DNA from: Phragmitibacter flavus
GTDB taxonomy: Bacteria > Verrucomicrobiota > Verrucomicrobiia > Verrucomicrobiales > Verrucomicrobiaceae
Direction: 5' to 3'
DNA length: 64,000 nucleotides
NCBI RefSeq assembly: GCF_005780165.1
Contig: NZ_VAUV01000008.1
Location: 1-64,000 of the forward strand
The position numbers were made by a program, and so were the translations under genes. The notes beneath the pieces are model-generated. The model ran no database searches and was not told the origin of the DNA. It saw nothing but the letters and a program-made list of their open reading frames with translations. Shown piece after piece: positions 28,042 through 37,958 of the stretch (its first letter is position 1; every line of letters begins with the position of its first letter).

Positions 28042-28621
28042 GAGAATTGGCAGGAACGGGAAGGGTAGGAGGTTTAACCACAAACGACGGGAACCACAAG
28101 GCTCCCCGCCCCGGCTCGAAAACCAAAATGCCCAGGCACGGGGCGCACCGCCACAAACTACAGCCTCAGAGCACAAAGGCCAGCACGCACTCAAGCCATT
28201 CCGACTTCTCCGTTCGCAACGGACTGACTGTTCCCGTGACCACTCTAAAACCACGCCCGGGCAAAAAAAGACGCCTCTGATCGATGACATGGCGCGACGG
28301 ATAAACCCCCGAAAACCAGAAGTGCCGCAACGATCAGAAGCGTTTCGTAACGTCGCAGACCAAGCGTCTGGATGCAAGAACTTCAGCCACTTTTTTTCTC
28401 TTGAAGGGACAGTTCGTCATACAGCACTCCTTCACGCCCATTTATTTGTGACGAATCCCGCCAGCCGAACCGGATCGCCATTTGAAATCGCCAAACAGGG
28501 CGATCGGCCGCCGTCTGGCAATTTTTCTCCGATAGATCCACCCCCGGCACTCATTCTCGTCAAGGTCATGCGCCCTCCGCCCCAATCGAATCCTCCAAAA
28601 AAACCTGCAATGAAGCCAGCG
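28042..28621. other. intergenic region between adk and the histidine kinase gene
   Basis: No gene could be supported here. Frames on both strands are open but have no start signal, domain or leader. The region presumably holds the adk promoter and the end of the two-component operon. A short inverted CAGAC/GTCTG is visible near 28360. Confidence 0.45.
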
Positions 28622-29992
28622 CTAACTCTCCACTCCCGGCAAGTGCAGACACACCCGCAGTCCACTTGCCCCCTCATCCAGCCGAACATCACCACCATGA
28701 CTGCGCAAAATGGACCGCGCGATGGAAAGCCCCAGACCCACACCACCGGTATGCCGATTGCGTGACTCCTCCAATCTCACAAACGGATCAAACACCCGTT
28801 CTCGATCTTCTGCCGATATGCCCGGTCCCTCATCTTCTACCACGATGTCCAGCCCATCAATCTGCATTTCCAAACTCACCATCGCCCGCCCCCCATAACG
28901 CACCGCGTTTTCGATCACATTGCGCAATGCCCGTCGCAACGCATTCGGCCGGCATCGCCATGGCACCCGCTCTGGTCCCGGAGTAAAACTTACCTCCCAT
29001 CCCATGGCTCCCAAATCCTCGCACAGACTCTCAATCAACGCGTTGAGATCCACCATTCGAGTTGATTCCGTTGCCGATTCATCCCGGGCAAAGGCCAGCG
29101 TCGATTCCGTCATCGCCTTCATCTCATCCAGCGAAGCAATGAACTTCTCGCGCGTCTCCGCATCCTCCAAAAACTCCGCCCTCAACCGCATCGACGTGAT
29201 CGGCGTTCTTAAATCATGACTGATCGCCGCCATCATCCGCGTTCGATCTTCCACAAACCGACGCAGCCGCAACTGCATCCGGTTAAATGCCGCCGCCGTG
29301 CGCCGAAGGTCATCCGCTCCTACCTCCGGCAATGGCTCCACCTCTTCCCCACGACCCAAACTCTCCGCTGAAGCCGTCAATTTCTGCAACGGTCTCCCCA
29401 CCCTCCGCGCCACCAACACCGACACCAAGGTCAGCAACAACGCCGTGATCCCAAGCGAAAGATAATAAGACCACGGCGGCCGTGCCACCGACTGCGGCTT
29501 CGCATAGACCGTGTGCAGCCAAAGCCGCTCGTTCACCGGAATCACCAGTCCAAACCCATTCCACTCCTTCAAGTTCAACATCCGCACCACCACCCCGTTT
29601 TCCACCGTCATCGTCTGCCACCTTGCCTTCGAATCCGTCACCAACTCCGATGCCGCCGGAGGACGCGAAGATTTCAGCAATTGTTCCCGCGCCTTTTGCT
29701 GCCACGATTCCGTCTCTTCAGACAAATCATCCCCCTCCAGCCAAAAACGCACCACTCCCGTATTCGTCGCCCGCAGAATTTCAGGATACAACTCCGGCTG
29801 CACCGTCTCCACCAAAGACGCCACCGAAACCGCCCGCGCCACCACCTCATCCCGACGCAACTCCAGCACCGCCCGCGCCTGCTCCGCCCGGTAGATGAAA
29901 TAAAACACCATCTGCGATACCAGCAACGCCAGCAGCATCAGCATGATCCACTGTCCGGTCAGGCTGCGCATCCATGTCCACACCCTGCTCAT
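28622..29992 (-). CDS. sensor histidine kinase
   Basis: A 456-residue inner-membrane kinase. Transmembrane helices lie at about 14-35 and 175-196, flanking a periplasmic sensor region of about 140 residues. A HAMP domain follows (RRVGRPLQKLTASAESL), then the HisKA dimerisation helix with phospho-acceptor H259 in MAAISHDLRTP, and the catalytic domain with N-box NVIENAVRYGG, VEDEGPGIS and GVGLGLSIA. ATG 29992 overlaps the response-regulator stop (ATGA), indicating translational coupling. Together with that regulator it should control the divergent RND pump genes. Confidence 0.95.
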   Translation of the reverse strand: MSRVWTWMRSLTGQWIMLMLLALLVSQMVFYFIYRAEQARAVLELRRDEVVARAVSVASLVETVQPELYPEILRATNTGVVRFWLEGDDLSEETESWQQKAREQLLKSSRPPAASELVTDSKARWQTMTVENGVVVRMLNLKEWNGFGLVIPVNERLWLHTVYAKPQSVARPPWSYYLSLGITALLLTLVSVLVARRVGRPLQKLTASAESLGRGEEVEPLPEVGADDLRRTAAAFNRMQLRLRRFVEDRTRMMAAISHDLRTPITSMRLRAEFLEDAETREKFIASLDEMKAMTESTLAFARDESATESTRMVDLNALIESLCEDLGAMGWEVSFTPGPERVPWRCRPNALRRALRNVIENAVRYGGRAMVSLEMQIDGLDIVVEDEGPGISAEDRERVFDPFVRLEESRNRHTGGVGLGLSIARSILRSHGGDVRLDEGASGLRVCLHLPGVES

Positions 29993-30714
29993 CCAGGCAC
30001 CACCTTCCCCGTGAAACAATATCCATCGCCCCAATGCGTTTTGATCAGCACCGGATTCTTCGGATCCACCTCGATCTTCCGCCGCAAACGGCTCACCTGA
30101 TTGTCAATGCTGCGATCCCACGCGCCCGGATCACGACCACTGGTCAAATCAATCAACGTCTCGCGATTGATCACCTTCCCCGCATGCTCAAGAAACACAC
30201 TCAACAATCGAAACTCCGCCGAACTTAGCGGCACCGCCACCCCGTCCTCACCCGTCACCTCCTGACGCACCAAATCCAATACCTGATCCCCAAACCGCAA
30301 CTGCTTCGCCCCTTCCTCTGCTTCGCCCGAAACCATCGAGCCACCCGCACGCCGCAACACCGCGCGAATTCTCGCCAGCAACTCGCGCGGATTAAACGGC
30401 TTTGGCAGGTAATCATCCGCCCCAATCTCCAGCCCTACAATTCGGTCAGTGTCCTCCGCCATCGCCGTCAAAAAAATCATCGGAATGGAGGTCGTCGCCC
30501 GCAGATGCCGACACAAAGAAAGCCCGTCCTCACCCGGCATCATGATGTCGAGAATCACCAGATCAAACCGCTCCTTGGTCAGCAGTTCCCGAAACTCTCC
30601 CGCATCCGCCGCCGCACTCACCGCAAACCCATGCTGACCCAGATACCTTCCCACCAGCTCGCGGATCTCCTCATGATCATCGACCACGGCAATGTGCGGC
30701 TGTTTCTCCATCAT
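29989..30714 (-). CDS. OmpR/PhoB-type response regulator
   Basis: A 242-residue transcription factor. The receiver has D12/D13, the phosphoacceptor D56 in VILDIMMPG, T84-like and K106-like positions (FLTAMAED, LPKPFNPRELLARIRA). The winged-helix domain ends with SRLRRKIEVDPKNPVLIKTHWGDGY, a standard effector. The start is placed at ATG 30714, which has AGGA ten bases upstream; the frame extends 57 codons further without homology. The kinase gene overlaps its stop codon by 4 bp. It is divergent from the RND adaptor gene. Confidence 0.95.
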   Translation of the reverse strand: MMEKQPHIAVVDDHEEIRELVGRYLGQHGFAVSAAADAGEFRELLTKERFDLVILDIMMPGEDGLSLCRHLRATTSIPMIFLTAMAEDTDRIVGLEIGADDYLPKPFNPRELLARIRAVLRRAGGSMVSGEAEEGAKQLRFGDQVLDLVRQEVTGEDGVAVPLSSAEFRLLSVFLEHAGKVINRETLIDLTSGRDPGAWDRSIDNQVSRLRRKIEVDPKNPVLIKTHWGDGYCFTGKVVPG

Positions 30715-30911
30715 CAACACCAATCCTAGCAGCCACCCACTCCCACGGCGCGAAAAAAATTGTCGCAGAATGCGCTCAACTTCATCGCCTCCTGCGACAA
30801 TTTGCGACAATTTCCCCACCCCGCAAAACACCTTTTCTGCCGTATCTGTGCTTGGTGCGTGAGCTCTGGCCCGGCCCGAACGCATGCAACACCCTTTCGA
30901 ATCGACGACTT
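30715..30911. promoter_or_regulatory. shared divergent promoter region, regulator / RND efflux
   Basis: About 200 bp separate the start of the response regulator (leftward) from the start of the efflux adaptor (rightward). It contains repeated GCGACAATTT/TGCGACA motifs at about 30762-30812 (TGTCGCA, CTGCGACAATT, TTGCGACAATT). Repeats of this kind are plausible binding sites for the adjacent OmpR-type regulator, but this is inference. Confidence 0.5.
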
Positions 30912-32045
30912 ATGAAAAACAAATCACGATGGATTTTCGTTCTGCTGATGCTCGCGGCCATAGTCGCCGTTTTCATCTGGCGCAAAGACGCCGCCAGCAG
31001 CAAAACCAACGGCCCACCCCCAGCCCCCGCCGCCATCGCCGTCCTCGCCACCCAGGTCACCACCCGCGATGTCCCCATCTGGCTCACCGGCATCGGCACC
31101 GTGCAGGCTTTCAACACCGTCACCGTCCGCCCCCGGGTCAGCGGTGCGCTTGAAAAAGTCAACTTCACCGAAGGCAGCATGGTCAAGGAAGGCGACATCC
31201 TCGCCCACATCGACCCCCGCCCCTACCAGTCCACCCTCGACCAGGCCCTCGCCCGACAGGCCCAAAACGCCGCCCAGCTCCGCAACGCCCGCCAGGAACT
31301 CGCCCGTGTCGAAACTCTCATCAAAGAACGCGCCGTCAGCGAACAAAACCTCGATCAAGCCCAGGCCACCGTCGCCCAGTTCGAAGCCGTTGCCCAGGCC
31401 GATACCGCCGCCATCGCCGCCGCCCAGCTCGATCTCGACTTCACCACCGTCCGCGCCCCCATCTCCGGTCGCACCGGCATCCGCCAGCTCGACGCTGGCA
31501 ACGTCGTCACCGCCAACCAGCCCGCCGGTCTCGTGATGCTCACCCAGCTGCAACCCATCACCGTCCTCTTCACCCTTCCCCAACAACACCTCCCCGCTCT
31601 GCGCGCCCACATGCAGCCCGGTGCCGCTCCACTCACCGTCCAGGCCATCGGCGAAGACGGCACCCTCCTCGACGAAGGCAAACTGGAACTCGTCGACAAC
31701 CAGATCGACATGACCACCGGCACCCTCAAACTCAAGGCCGTCTTCTCCAACGAAAAACTCGCCCTCTGGCCCGGTCAGTTCATCACCTCCCGCGTGCTCG
31801 TCGACACCCGCAAAGACGCCACCGTCGTTCCCCCCGAAGTCATCCAGCCCGGACTCGACGGACCTTTTGCCTACCTCATCAAACCCGACAACACCGTCGA
31901 AGCCCGCCCCCTTCAAACCGGCCTCAATCTCGACGGCTGGACCATCATCGAAAAAGGCCTCAACCCCGGCGACCGCGTGGTCCGCGACGGACAAAACAAA
32001 CTCAAACCCGGTTCGCTCGTCAGCCACAAGGAAGTCCAATCATGA
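30912..32045 (+). CDS. RND efflux periplasmic adaptor subunit
   Basis: A 377-residue membrane-fusion protein linking an inner-membrane RND pump to an outer-membrane channel. One N-terminal membrane helix (about 5-23) serves as anchor or signal. The lipoyl half-domains are at VRPRVSGALEKVNFTEGSMVKEGDIL and TTVRAPISGRTG, separated by a coiled-coil hairpin (about 95-170) rich in Gln and Ala. A membrane-proximal domain closes the protein. ATG 30912 is preferred over an upstream in-frame start without a leader. It overlaps the pump gene by 4 bp (ATGA). MdtA-like by pattern; the substrates are unknown. Confidence 0.94.
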   Translation: MKNKSRWIFVLLMLAAIVAVFIWRKDAASSKTNGPPPAPAAIAVLATQVTTRDVPIWLTGIGTVQAFNTVTVRPRVSGALEKVNFTEGSMVKEGDILAHIDPRPYQSTLDQALARQAQNAAQLRNARQELARVETLIKERAVSEQNLDQAQATVAQFEAVAQADTAAIAAAQLDLDFTTVRAPISGRTGIRQLDAGNVVTANQPAGLVMLTQLQPITVLFTLPQQHLPALRAHMQPGAAPLTVQAIGEDGTLLDEGKLELVDNQIDMTTGTLKLKAVFSNEKLALWPGQFITSRVLVDTRKDATVVPPEVIQPGLDGPFAYLIKPDNTVEARPLQTGLNLDGWTIIEKGLNPGDRVVRDGQNKLKPGSLVSHKEVQS

Positions 32046-35000
32046 GCATCTCCGCCCCCTTCATCCGCCGCCCCATCGCCACCGCGCTGCTCACCATCGG
32101 CATCTTTCTCGTCGGCCTCGTTGCCTTCCCCCTCCTCCCGGTCGCCCCCCTTCCCCAGGTGGAATTCCCCACCATCCAGGTCTCCGCCAGCCTTCCCGGC
32201 GGCAGCCCGGAAACCATGTCCTCATCGGTCGCCACGCCTTTGGAGAACCAGCTTGCCAAAATTCCCGGCATCACCCAGATGACCTCCAGTAGCGGACTCG
32301 GCAGCGTCTCCATCACCATCCAGTTTGACCTCGACATCAACATCGACGGAGCCGCCCAGGAAGTCCAATCCGCCATCAGCGCCGCCGCCGGTCAACTCCC
32401 CGTCGACCTCCCCAGCCCGCCCAGTTATCGCAAGGTCAACCCCGCCGACTCCCCCATCTTCACCCTCAGCCTCATCTCCGACGTCCTCCCCCTCACCGAA
32501 GTCAGCGACTACGGCAACAACGTCATCGCCCAACAACTCTCGCAGCTCCCCGGCGTCGCCCAGGTCGACATCATGGGCGAACGCAAACCCGCCATCCGCG
32601 TTCAGGTCGACCCCACCAAACTCGCCGCCCTCGGCCTCACCCTCGACGACGTGCGCGGCGTCATCGCCAGCTCCACCGTCAACACCCCCAAAGGCAGCCT
32701 CAACGGCCCGCGCCAAAGCCTCTCCATCTACGCCAACGACCAGCTCCTCGAAGCCGAACCCTACAACGATCTCATCCTCGCCTATCGCAACGGCGCTCCC
32801 ATCCGTGTCCGCGATGTCGGCCGTGCGATTGAAGGACCCGAACAAGCCCGCTCCGCCGCCCTCATCAACAACCAGCGCGGCGTCGGCATCATGATCCGCA
32901 AACAGGCCGATGCCAACGTCATCGACACCATCGCCAGCATCCGCGAAAAACTCCCCGAACTGCAAGCTTCGATCCCCCCCGCCCTCAACCTCGAAATCCT
33001 CAGCGACCGCAGCCGCACCATCCGTTCCTCCGTCGAAGAAGTCCAATTCCACCTCGTCCTCACCATGGTGCTGGTCACCCTGGTCGTGTTCCTTTTCCTC
33101 CGCAACCTCCGCGCCACCCTCATCGCCAGCGCCGTCGTTCCCATCTCCATCATCGCCACCTTCGCCATCATGAAGGTGCTTGGCTTCAGCCTCAACAACC
33201 TCTCGTTGATGGCCCTCACCATCTCCGTCGGATTCGTCATCGACGATGCCATCGTCATGCTCGAGAACATCTACCGCCACATGGAGGAAGGCATGTCCCC
33301 ACGCGATGCCGCCTTCAAAGGCGCTGGCGAAATCGGCTTCACCATCATCTCCATCACCCTCTCCCTCATTGCCGTCTTCATCCCCGTCCTCCTCATGGGC
33401 GGTATCGTTGGCCGACTGTTCCGCGAGTTTGCCGTCACCGTCTCCATCGCCACGCTCGTCTCCGGTTTTGTCTCGCTCACCTTCGTGCCCATGATGTGCG
33501 CCCAGTTCCTCCATCCACATAAAACCCCCGACGCCAAAACCCTGCGCGGCAAGTTCGACACCCTGCTCGAAAACTTCTTCCGCCGCATCGAAAGCCTCTA
33601 CGAAACCGCCCTCAAATTCGTCCTCCGTCACCAACCCCTCACCCTCCTTTCCCTCGTCGCCACCCTCGCCCTCACCGGCTGGGTCTTCGTCAAAATGCCC
33701 AAAGGATTCTTCCCCCTCCAGGACACCGGCATGATCAGCGTCACCGCCGAAGCCGCCCCCGACATCTCCTACCAGGCCATGTATCAGCACGCCGAAAAAA
33801 TCGGTGCCATCCTCGTCGCCGACCCCGCCATCTCCGGCTTCGTTAACCGCATCGGCGGCGGCGGACGCGGCCCCGGCGGCTCCAACAGCAGCCGCTACTG
33901 GGTCACCCTCAAAGAACGCGACGAACGCGAACCTGCCGACGTCGTCATCGCCCGACTCAAAAAAGCCACCGCCAACATCCCGGGCGTCAACGTCTTCTTC
34001 CAAGCCCAGCAGGACCTCAACGTCGGCGGCCTCTCTTCCAAAACCCAATATCAATACACCCTGCGCAATGTCGAGGTCGACGAACTCAACCACTGGGCTC
34101 CCCGCATCCTCGAAAAACTGCGCACGTTGCCACAACTTCGCGACGTCACCTCCGATCAGGAATCCACCGCCCCCGCCCTCAATATTGCCATCGACCGCCA
34201 GGCCGCCTCCCGCTTCGGCATTCAGACCGAGGACATCAACGCCATGCTCTACAACGCGTTCGGCGAACGTCAGGTCACCCAGTTCTACACCCAGGTCAGC
34301 CAATACAAGGTCATCATCGAAGTCCCGCCCGAACTTCAATCGGACCCCACCACCTTCGACAAACTGTTCCTCAAATCCCCCCTCACCGGCGGCCAGGTGC
34401 CCCTGTCCTCGCTCATCAACTTCGACACCGCCAGCACCAAATCCCTCTCCGTCAATCACCTCGGCCAATACCCGGCCGTCACCATCTCGTTTAACCTCGG
34501 ACCCAACTTCGCCCTCGGCGACGCCGTCACTGCCATCGAAGCCGCCACCAACGAAATGCAAATCCCCGCCAGCATCACCGGCACTTTCCAAGGCGCTGCG
34601 CAAGCCTTTCAATCCTCCCTCAAATCCCAACCCTGGCTTATCCTCGCCGCCATCATCGCCATCTACATCATCCTCGGCATGTTGTATGAGAGTTTCATCC
34701 ACCCCCTCACCATCCTCTCCACTCTGCCTTCCGCCGGCCTCGGTGCCCTCCTCACCCTATGGGTCTCCGGTTATGACATCGGCGTCATTGCCATCATCGG
34801 CATTCTCTTGCTGATCGGCATCGTCAAAAAGAACGCCATCATGATGATCGACTTCGCCATCGAAGCCGAGCGCGACCGCAACCTCAGCGCCCACGACGCC
34901 ATCTTCGAAGCCAGCATCAAACGTTTCCGCCCCATCACCATGACCACCCTCGCCGCCATGATCGGCGGCATCCCACTGGCCCTCGGCCATGGCGACGGTT

Positions 35001-35179
35001 CCGAACTCCGCCAACCCCTCGGTTACGCCATCGTCGGCGGCCTCATCCTCAGCCAGGCCCTCACCCTCTTCACCACCCCCGTCGTCTACATCTTCTTCGA
35101 CCGCTTCGGCAAAAAGAAACACCCCGTCAAAGCCAAAGAACAAACTTCCCAGCCGACCGCCCTCCCTGCGTCTGCATGA
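32042..35179 (+). CDS. RND efflux pump permease (MdtB/MdtC-like)
   Basis: A 1045-residue inner-membrane proton-driven efflux pump. The N-terminus FIRRPIATALLTIGIFLVG is typical of the HAE1 group. Large periplasmic loops follow helices 1 and 7. The proton-relay region SVGFVIDDAIVMLENIYRH in helix 4 has the conserved Asp pair, and GIVKKNAIMMIDFAIEAE lies in the C-terminal half. Its full length and intact motifs indicate a working pump. It overlaps the adaptor gene by 4 bp. No TolC-like gene follows, so an outer-membrane partner must be encoded elsewhere. Drug, bile-salt or metal efflux are all possible; MdtC-like patterns favour organic compounds. Confidence 0.95.
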   Translation: MSISAPFIRRPIATALLTIGIFLVGLVAFPLLPVAPLPQVEFPTIQVSASLPGGSPETMSSSVATPLENQLAKIPGITQMTSSSGLGSVSITIQFDLDINIDGAAQEVQSAISAAAGQLPVDLPSPPSYRKVNPADSPIFTLSLISDVLPLTEVSDYGNNVIAQQLSQLPGVAQVDIMGERKPAIRVQVDPTKLAALGLTLDDVRGVIASSTVNTPKGSLNGPRQSLSIYANDQLLEAEPYNDLILAYRNGAPIRVRDVGRAIEGPEQARSAALINNQRGVGIMIRKQADANVIDTIASIREKLPELQASIPPALNLEILSDRSRTIRSSVEEVQFHLVLTMVLVTLVVFLFLRNLRATLIASAVVPISIIATFAIMKVLGFSLNNLSLMALTISVGFVIDDAIVMLENIYRHMEEGMSPRDAAFKGAGEIGFTIISITLSLIAVFIPVLLMGGIVGRLFREFAVTVSIATLVSGFVSLTFVPMMCAQFLHPHKTPDAKTLRGKFDTLLENFFRRIESLYETALKFVLRHQPLTLLSLVATLALTGWVFVKMPKGFFPLQDTGMISVTAEAAPDISYQAMYQHAEKIGAILVADPAISGFVNRIGGGGRGPGGSNSSRYWVTLKERDEREPADVVIARLKKATANIPGVNVFFQAQQDLNVGGLSSKTQYQYTLRNVEVDELNHWAPRILEKLRTLPQLRDVTSDQESTAPALNIAIDRQAASRFGIQTEDINAMLYNAFGERQVTQFYTQVSQYKVIIEVPPELQSDPTTFDKLFLKSPLTGGQVPLSSLINFDTASTKSLSVNHLGQYPAVTISFNLGPNFALGDAVTAIEAATNEMQIPASITGTFQGAAQAFQSSLKSQPWLILAAIIAIYIILGMLYESFIHPLTILSTLPSAGLGALLTLWVSGYDIGVIAIIGILLLIGIVKKNAIMMIDFAIEAERDRNLSAHDAIFEASIKRFRPITMTTLAAMIGGIPLALGHGDGSELRQPLGYAIVGGLILSQALTLFTTPVVYIFFDRFGKKKHPVKAKEQTSQPTALPASA

Positions 35180-35640
35180 TCAACGCATTACACCCAATCC
35201 ATGGGGCCCTGGGTGGTTGGCATAACTCGGCGCACTTGAATACCCGACACTGATTTCGCCACGTCGTTCGGCCACGTCGCTGATCTCCCCTTCATCTGCG
35301 TGAGGGCGGGTTTCGCTATTCGCCCCAAACCGCTTTGGTTCGTCAAAATGGACGGCGGCATAGGCCTTGTTCTGCAAGTCAATCTTCGATGTCGGCAAGT
35401 CCATGAACAGTCGGCCAAATTTTCCGTGGATTAGTTATTCTAATTCAGAAAAATGTAGTGTTTTCCATAATTAGCCTTAGTCAGAATGCTCATCTGAACT
35501 GCATCCTCACGCAGCACTGCCAAAAAAGCCCCCCCATTACCTTGAGCGACCCAGAGTCCGAAGATCCCAAGCGATGTCTCAGCGAATCCCCACCGTCATC
35601 TAACCAGCAAAATCAAAAGCATATCAATGCATCAAACCCC
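35180..35640. other. intergenic region between the RND pump and PEP-CTERM genes
   Basis: No supported gene. A minus-strand frame at 35180-35404 is moderately protein-like in composition but has no domain I recognise and no convincing start. The part from about 35410 to 35480 is AT-rich and could hold a promoter for the PEP-CTERM gene downstream. Confidence 0.4.
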
Positions 35641-36312
35641 ATGAAAATTACACAAACCCTCGCTGCTTTCACCCTTTTGGCGATTGCATCAGTTGCAACC
35701 GTTCAGGCCCAAAATCTGGTCACCAATGGAAGCATGTCGCACCCCAGCTACCCCCTTCCTCCCGACCCGCCAAACAGTCACAATGGCATCATGCCCACCG
35801 GCTGGTCATCGGCATTTGGCAGCACGGATCTATTTCATATCGGAACCAACTTCCAAAACGGTGGGAGTGCGTTCTCCACCTTCGTGAGCAGTTCAGATGG
35901 CGGAACCTTCGTCAGCGGTCTCACTTTTCCCGGTAGTCTTGGTGAAGGTATCCAACAAACGATCAATGGATTGACGATTGGCCAACAATATCTACTGACC
36001 TTCGAACAAACGGTGAGCCGCCGATTTGCCTCTGAGGACGCCTGGTGGGAGGTCAGCTTCGGGTCTGAAACCTTCATTTCGGACATTATGACCACCCCTG
36101 CTCCAGGCGTTGCTCTCCCTTGGGTCAACCAATCCATGTTGTTCACGCCGACCGCCAGCAGCCAGGCGCTCATCTTCCTACCAAGAGGCACCACCGGTCA
36201 AAACACGTGGACTGTCCTTGATGGAGTAAGCCTCGTCGCTGTTCCCGAGCCGACCAGCGCACTCTTCGTTGGATTGAGCGGCATGATCCTGCTCTTTCGA
36301 CGCCGCCGCTAG
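35641..36312 (+). CDS. PEP-CTERM anchor protein
   Basis: A 223-residue exported protein with a signal peptide (about 1-23, ending VQAQN) and the C-terminal PEP-CTERM sorting signal: VPEP at 201-204, a hydrophobic helix and a terminal RRRR. Such proteins are processed by exosortase and often act in biofilm or extracellular polysaccharide matrices. The central part begins NLVTNGSM and contains GWS, similar to choice-of-anchor/DUF642-like beta-sandwich domains. ATG 35641 fits the leader; the frame continues upstream but reads poorly. The gene is alone and its matching exosortase is not in the window. Confidence 0.88.
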   Translation: MKITQTLAAFTLLAIASVATVQAQNLVTNGSMSHPSYPLPPDPPNSHNGIMPTGWSSAFGSTDLFHIGTNFQNGGSAFSTFVSSSDGGTFVSGLTFPGSLGEGIQQTINGLTIGQQYLLTFEQTVSRRFASEDAWWEVSFGSETFISDIMTTPAPGVALPWVNQSMLFTPTASSQALIFLPRGTTGQNTWTVLDGVSLVAVPEPTSALFVGLSGMILLFRRRR

Positions 36313-36803
36313 TTCCGACACATCTGGAGAGGGCCTTTTCTTTTCCTTCAACGAGGATAAATAAAAGGCGGTCTGCGTCGAAAACACCCTGGCCGACAAG
36401 GCGTCAGCGAGTGCCAAAGCTCGCTGGTTCTCGACCAACATTGAGTTCCAGCAATCGTGGATTCATCGATATTGACCCTCCACAGGATTGCCTGGAACAG
36501 GACAATACCGCGCTTCCAGATTGCATTTTCTATCTTCCCTTGGTCCGGCGGATGACTCACTCTGTCGATTTTTGACCAATTTGTCAGAACTGATCGCGAT
36601 GAATCGTTGCAGGTGCAAAGCCAACCATGCCCCTCGATCATCAAACGGTTCTCAGACAACTTTTTGCCGCGCGGCAGCGATTGAAGGCGGCGGCATGGTT
36701 CATCGCCTGGGATGTGTCGTTCGAGCATGAAGGAGTGCTGCTCTCTTGGGCAAAGATCTCCACATCTCATCGTCTCTCATTTTTTTGACCTCCGCACGCA
36801 CCC
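36313..36803. other. intergenic region without a supported gene
   Basis: About 490 bp. Frames on the minus strand at 36178-36441 and 36348-36770 overlap each other and have no domain, leader or ribosome binding site. The promoter of the BNR/DUF1592/DUF1552 operon is expected in the last 100 bp. I see no inverted repeat long enough to suggest an IS remnant. Confidence 0.4.
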
Positions 36804-37940
36804 ATGAAATTTCTCGCCGCTCTTCTCCTCACGCTCACCTTTCTTCTCACCCACGCCGGTTGGGCTGCCGAAGAATCTCCCGCAGACACCAAACTCCGCA
36901 CCGACATCCCACTCGGCGGCAACTTGAAGCCCAACCCCAAGGTGCCGACCTTTGTCGTGGTTGGCCACGGCGCACGCATCCTCGTATCCAAAGACGACGG
37001 CAAGACCTGGCAGCAAACCTTCTTCTCCGCGCCAGGAGCGGATCATGGCCCGTGGGCCACTAAAACGGTGACCTATGATGATGGCGTCTTTTTCGTCGCC
37101 GCCGGCTGGGGTGGACCCACCATTTACCTTGCCTCGAATGACGCCATCAAGTGGCAGCACCTCACCCATGGCAATGCGAAACTGCCGGAGTCGAAAGGCG
37201 ATCCACGGGTAATGCCCGGCACCTGGGGACTCGCGGCGGGAAAGGGCGCATTGGTGGCGGCTGGCTACATGACTATGACGACCACCGCCAACCTTGGCGA
37301 GACCTTTGACACGTTCTCCATGTGGGGAGCCTTCAAGGACGATACGCGCGGCTTCAAGCTGGTCACGCACCACGTCGATCCCGTGTTTGTCAGCGAGGCC
37401 AGCGGACGTTTTCTCGCGCTCGGCACCAATCGCGGCAAAGACGGACCAAAGTTCGGCCACCTCTTCTCCAGCGACGATCTTGGCAAAACATGGCAATGGC
37501 TCGCACCAAAAGGTCTCGACGCCTCCACCGGTCGCGGCACCCTCCTTTGCAATGGCCATCTGCTGGTGATGACCGATGCCGACTCCGCCAACACCTGGAC
37601 CAGCAGCGATGGCGGTGAGACCTGGGACGGTCCGCATCCCACCGGCACAAAACGGGCGGTGCTCAGCGTCGTGCGCGGCGACTTCTGGCTCTGTGGCAAA
37701 CCTTCCCGCTCAAGCTCCGACGGCAAAACGTGGACCGATCTCCCCGCCGCCGTCTCGCCCGGTCAAGTCATCGCCAGCGACACCGGCACCCTCATCAGCA
37801 TCGCCCCACAACGCTTCAACATCCTTCGCAGCACCGATGGCGGCAAAAGCTGGAATGAAGTCCACACCTATACCCCACCCGACATCAAGGGCGGCGCCCA
37901 GGGCCTGCGCGATGGTGCCTTCGGCCTTGTGTCACCCTGA
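36804..37940 (+). CDS. secreted BNR/Asp-box beta-propeller protein
   Basis: A 378-residue exported protein with a signal peptide (about 1-21). It contains several Asp-box (BNR) repeats: SKDDGKTWQ, SSDDLGKTWQW, SSDGGETWDG, SSDGKTWTD and STDGGKSWNE, the mark of sialidase-type beta-propellers. The sialidase arginine triad is not evident, so it may bind or act on something else. It is the first gene of an operon: the DUF1592 heme protein gene starts 18 bp downstream, and the DUF1552 gene follows. This suggests a role in the same extracellular process as these two. Confidence 0.88.
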   Translation: MKFLAALLLTLTFLLTHAGWAAEESPADTKLRTDIPLGGNLKPNPKVPTFVVVGHGARILVSKDDGKTWQQTFFSAPGADHGPWATKTVTYDDGVFFVAAGWGGPTIYLASNDAIKWQHLTHGNAKLPESKGDPRVMPGTWGLAAGKGALVAAGYMTMTTTANLGETFDTFSMWGAFKDDTRGFKLVTHHVDPVFVSEASGRFLALGTNRGKDGPKFGHLFSSDDLGKTWQWLAPKGLDASTGRGTLLCNGHLLVMTDADSANTWTSSDGGETWDGPHPTGTKRAVLSVVRGDFWLCGKPSRSSSDGKTWTDLPAAVSPGQVIASDTGTLISIAPQRFNILRSTDGGKSWNEVHTYTPPDIKGGAQGLRDGAFGLVSP

Positions 37941-37958
37941 TCAAGAACGTCTCAACGG

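Noticed and set aside
28040-28765. 241-codon plus-strand frame upstream of and across the kinase end
   Set aside because: It is antisense to the histidine kinase terminus, rich in Arg/His/Pro, and without a domain.
32222-34702. 826-codon open frame antisense to the RND pump
   Set aside because: Long antisense frames are expected over GC-rich genes with strong third-position bias; the translation is Gly/Asp/Glu-rich low complexity.
35180-35404. 74-codon minus-strand frame after the RND pump gene
   Set aside because: The composition is plausible, but no family match is evident to me and two frames overlap there.
36348-36770. 140-codon minus-strand frame that could be an IS remnant
   Set aside because: No transposase motif, terminal inverted repeat or target duplication was found.
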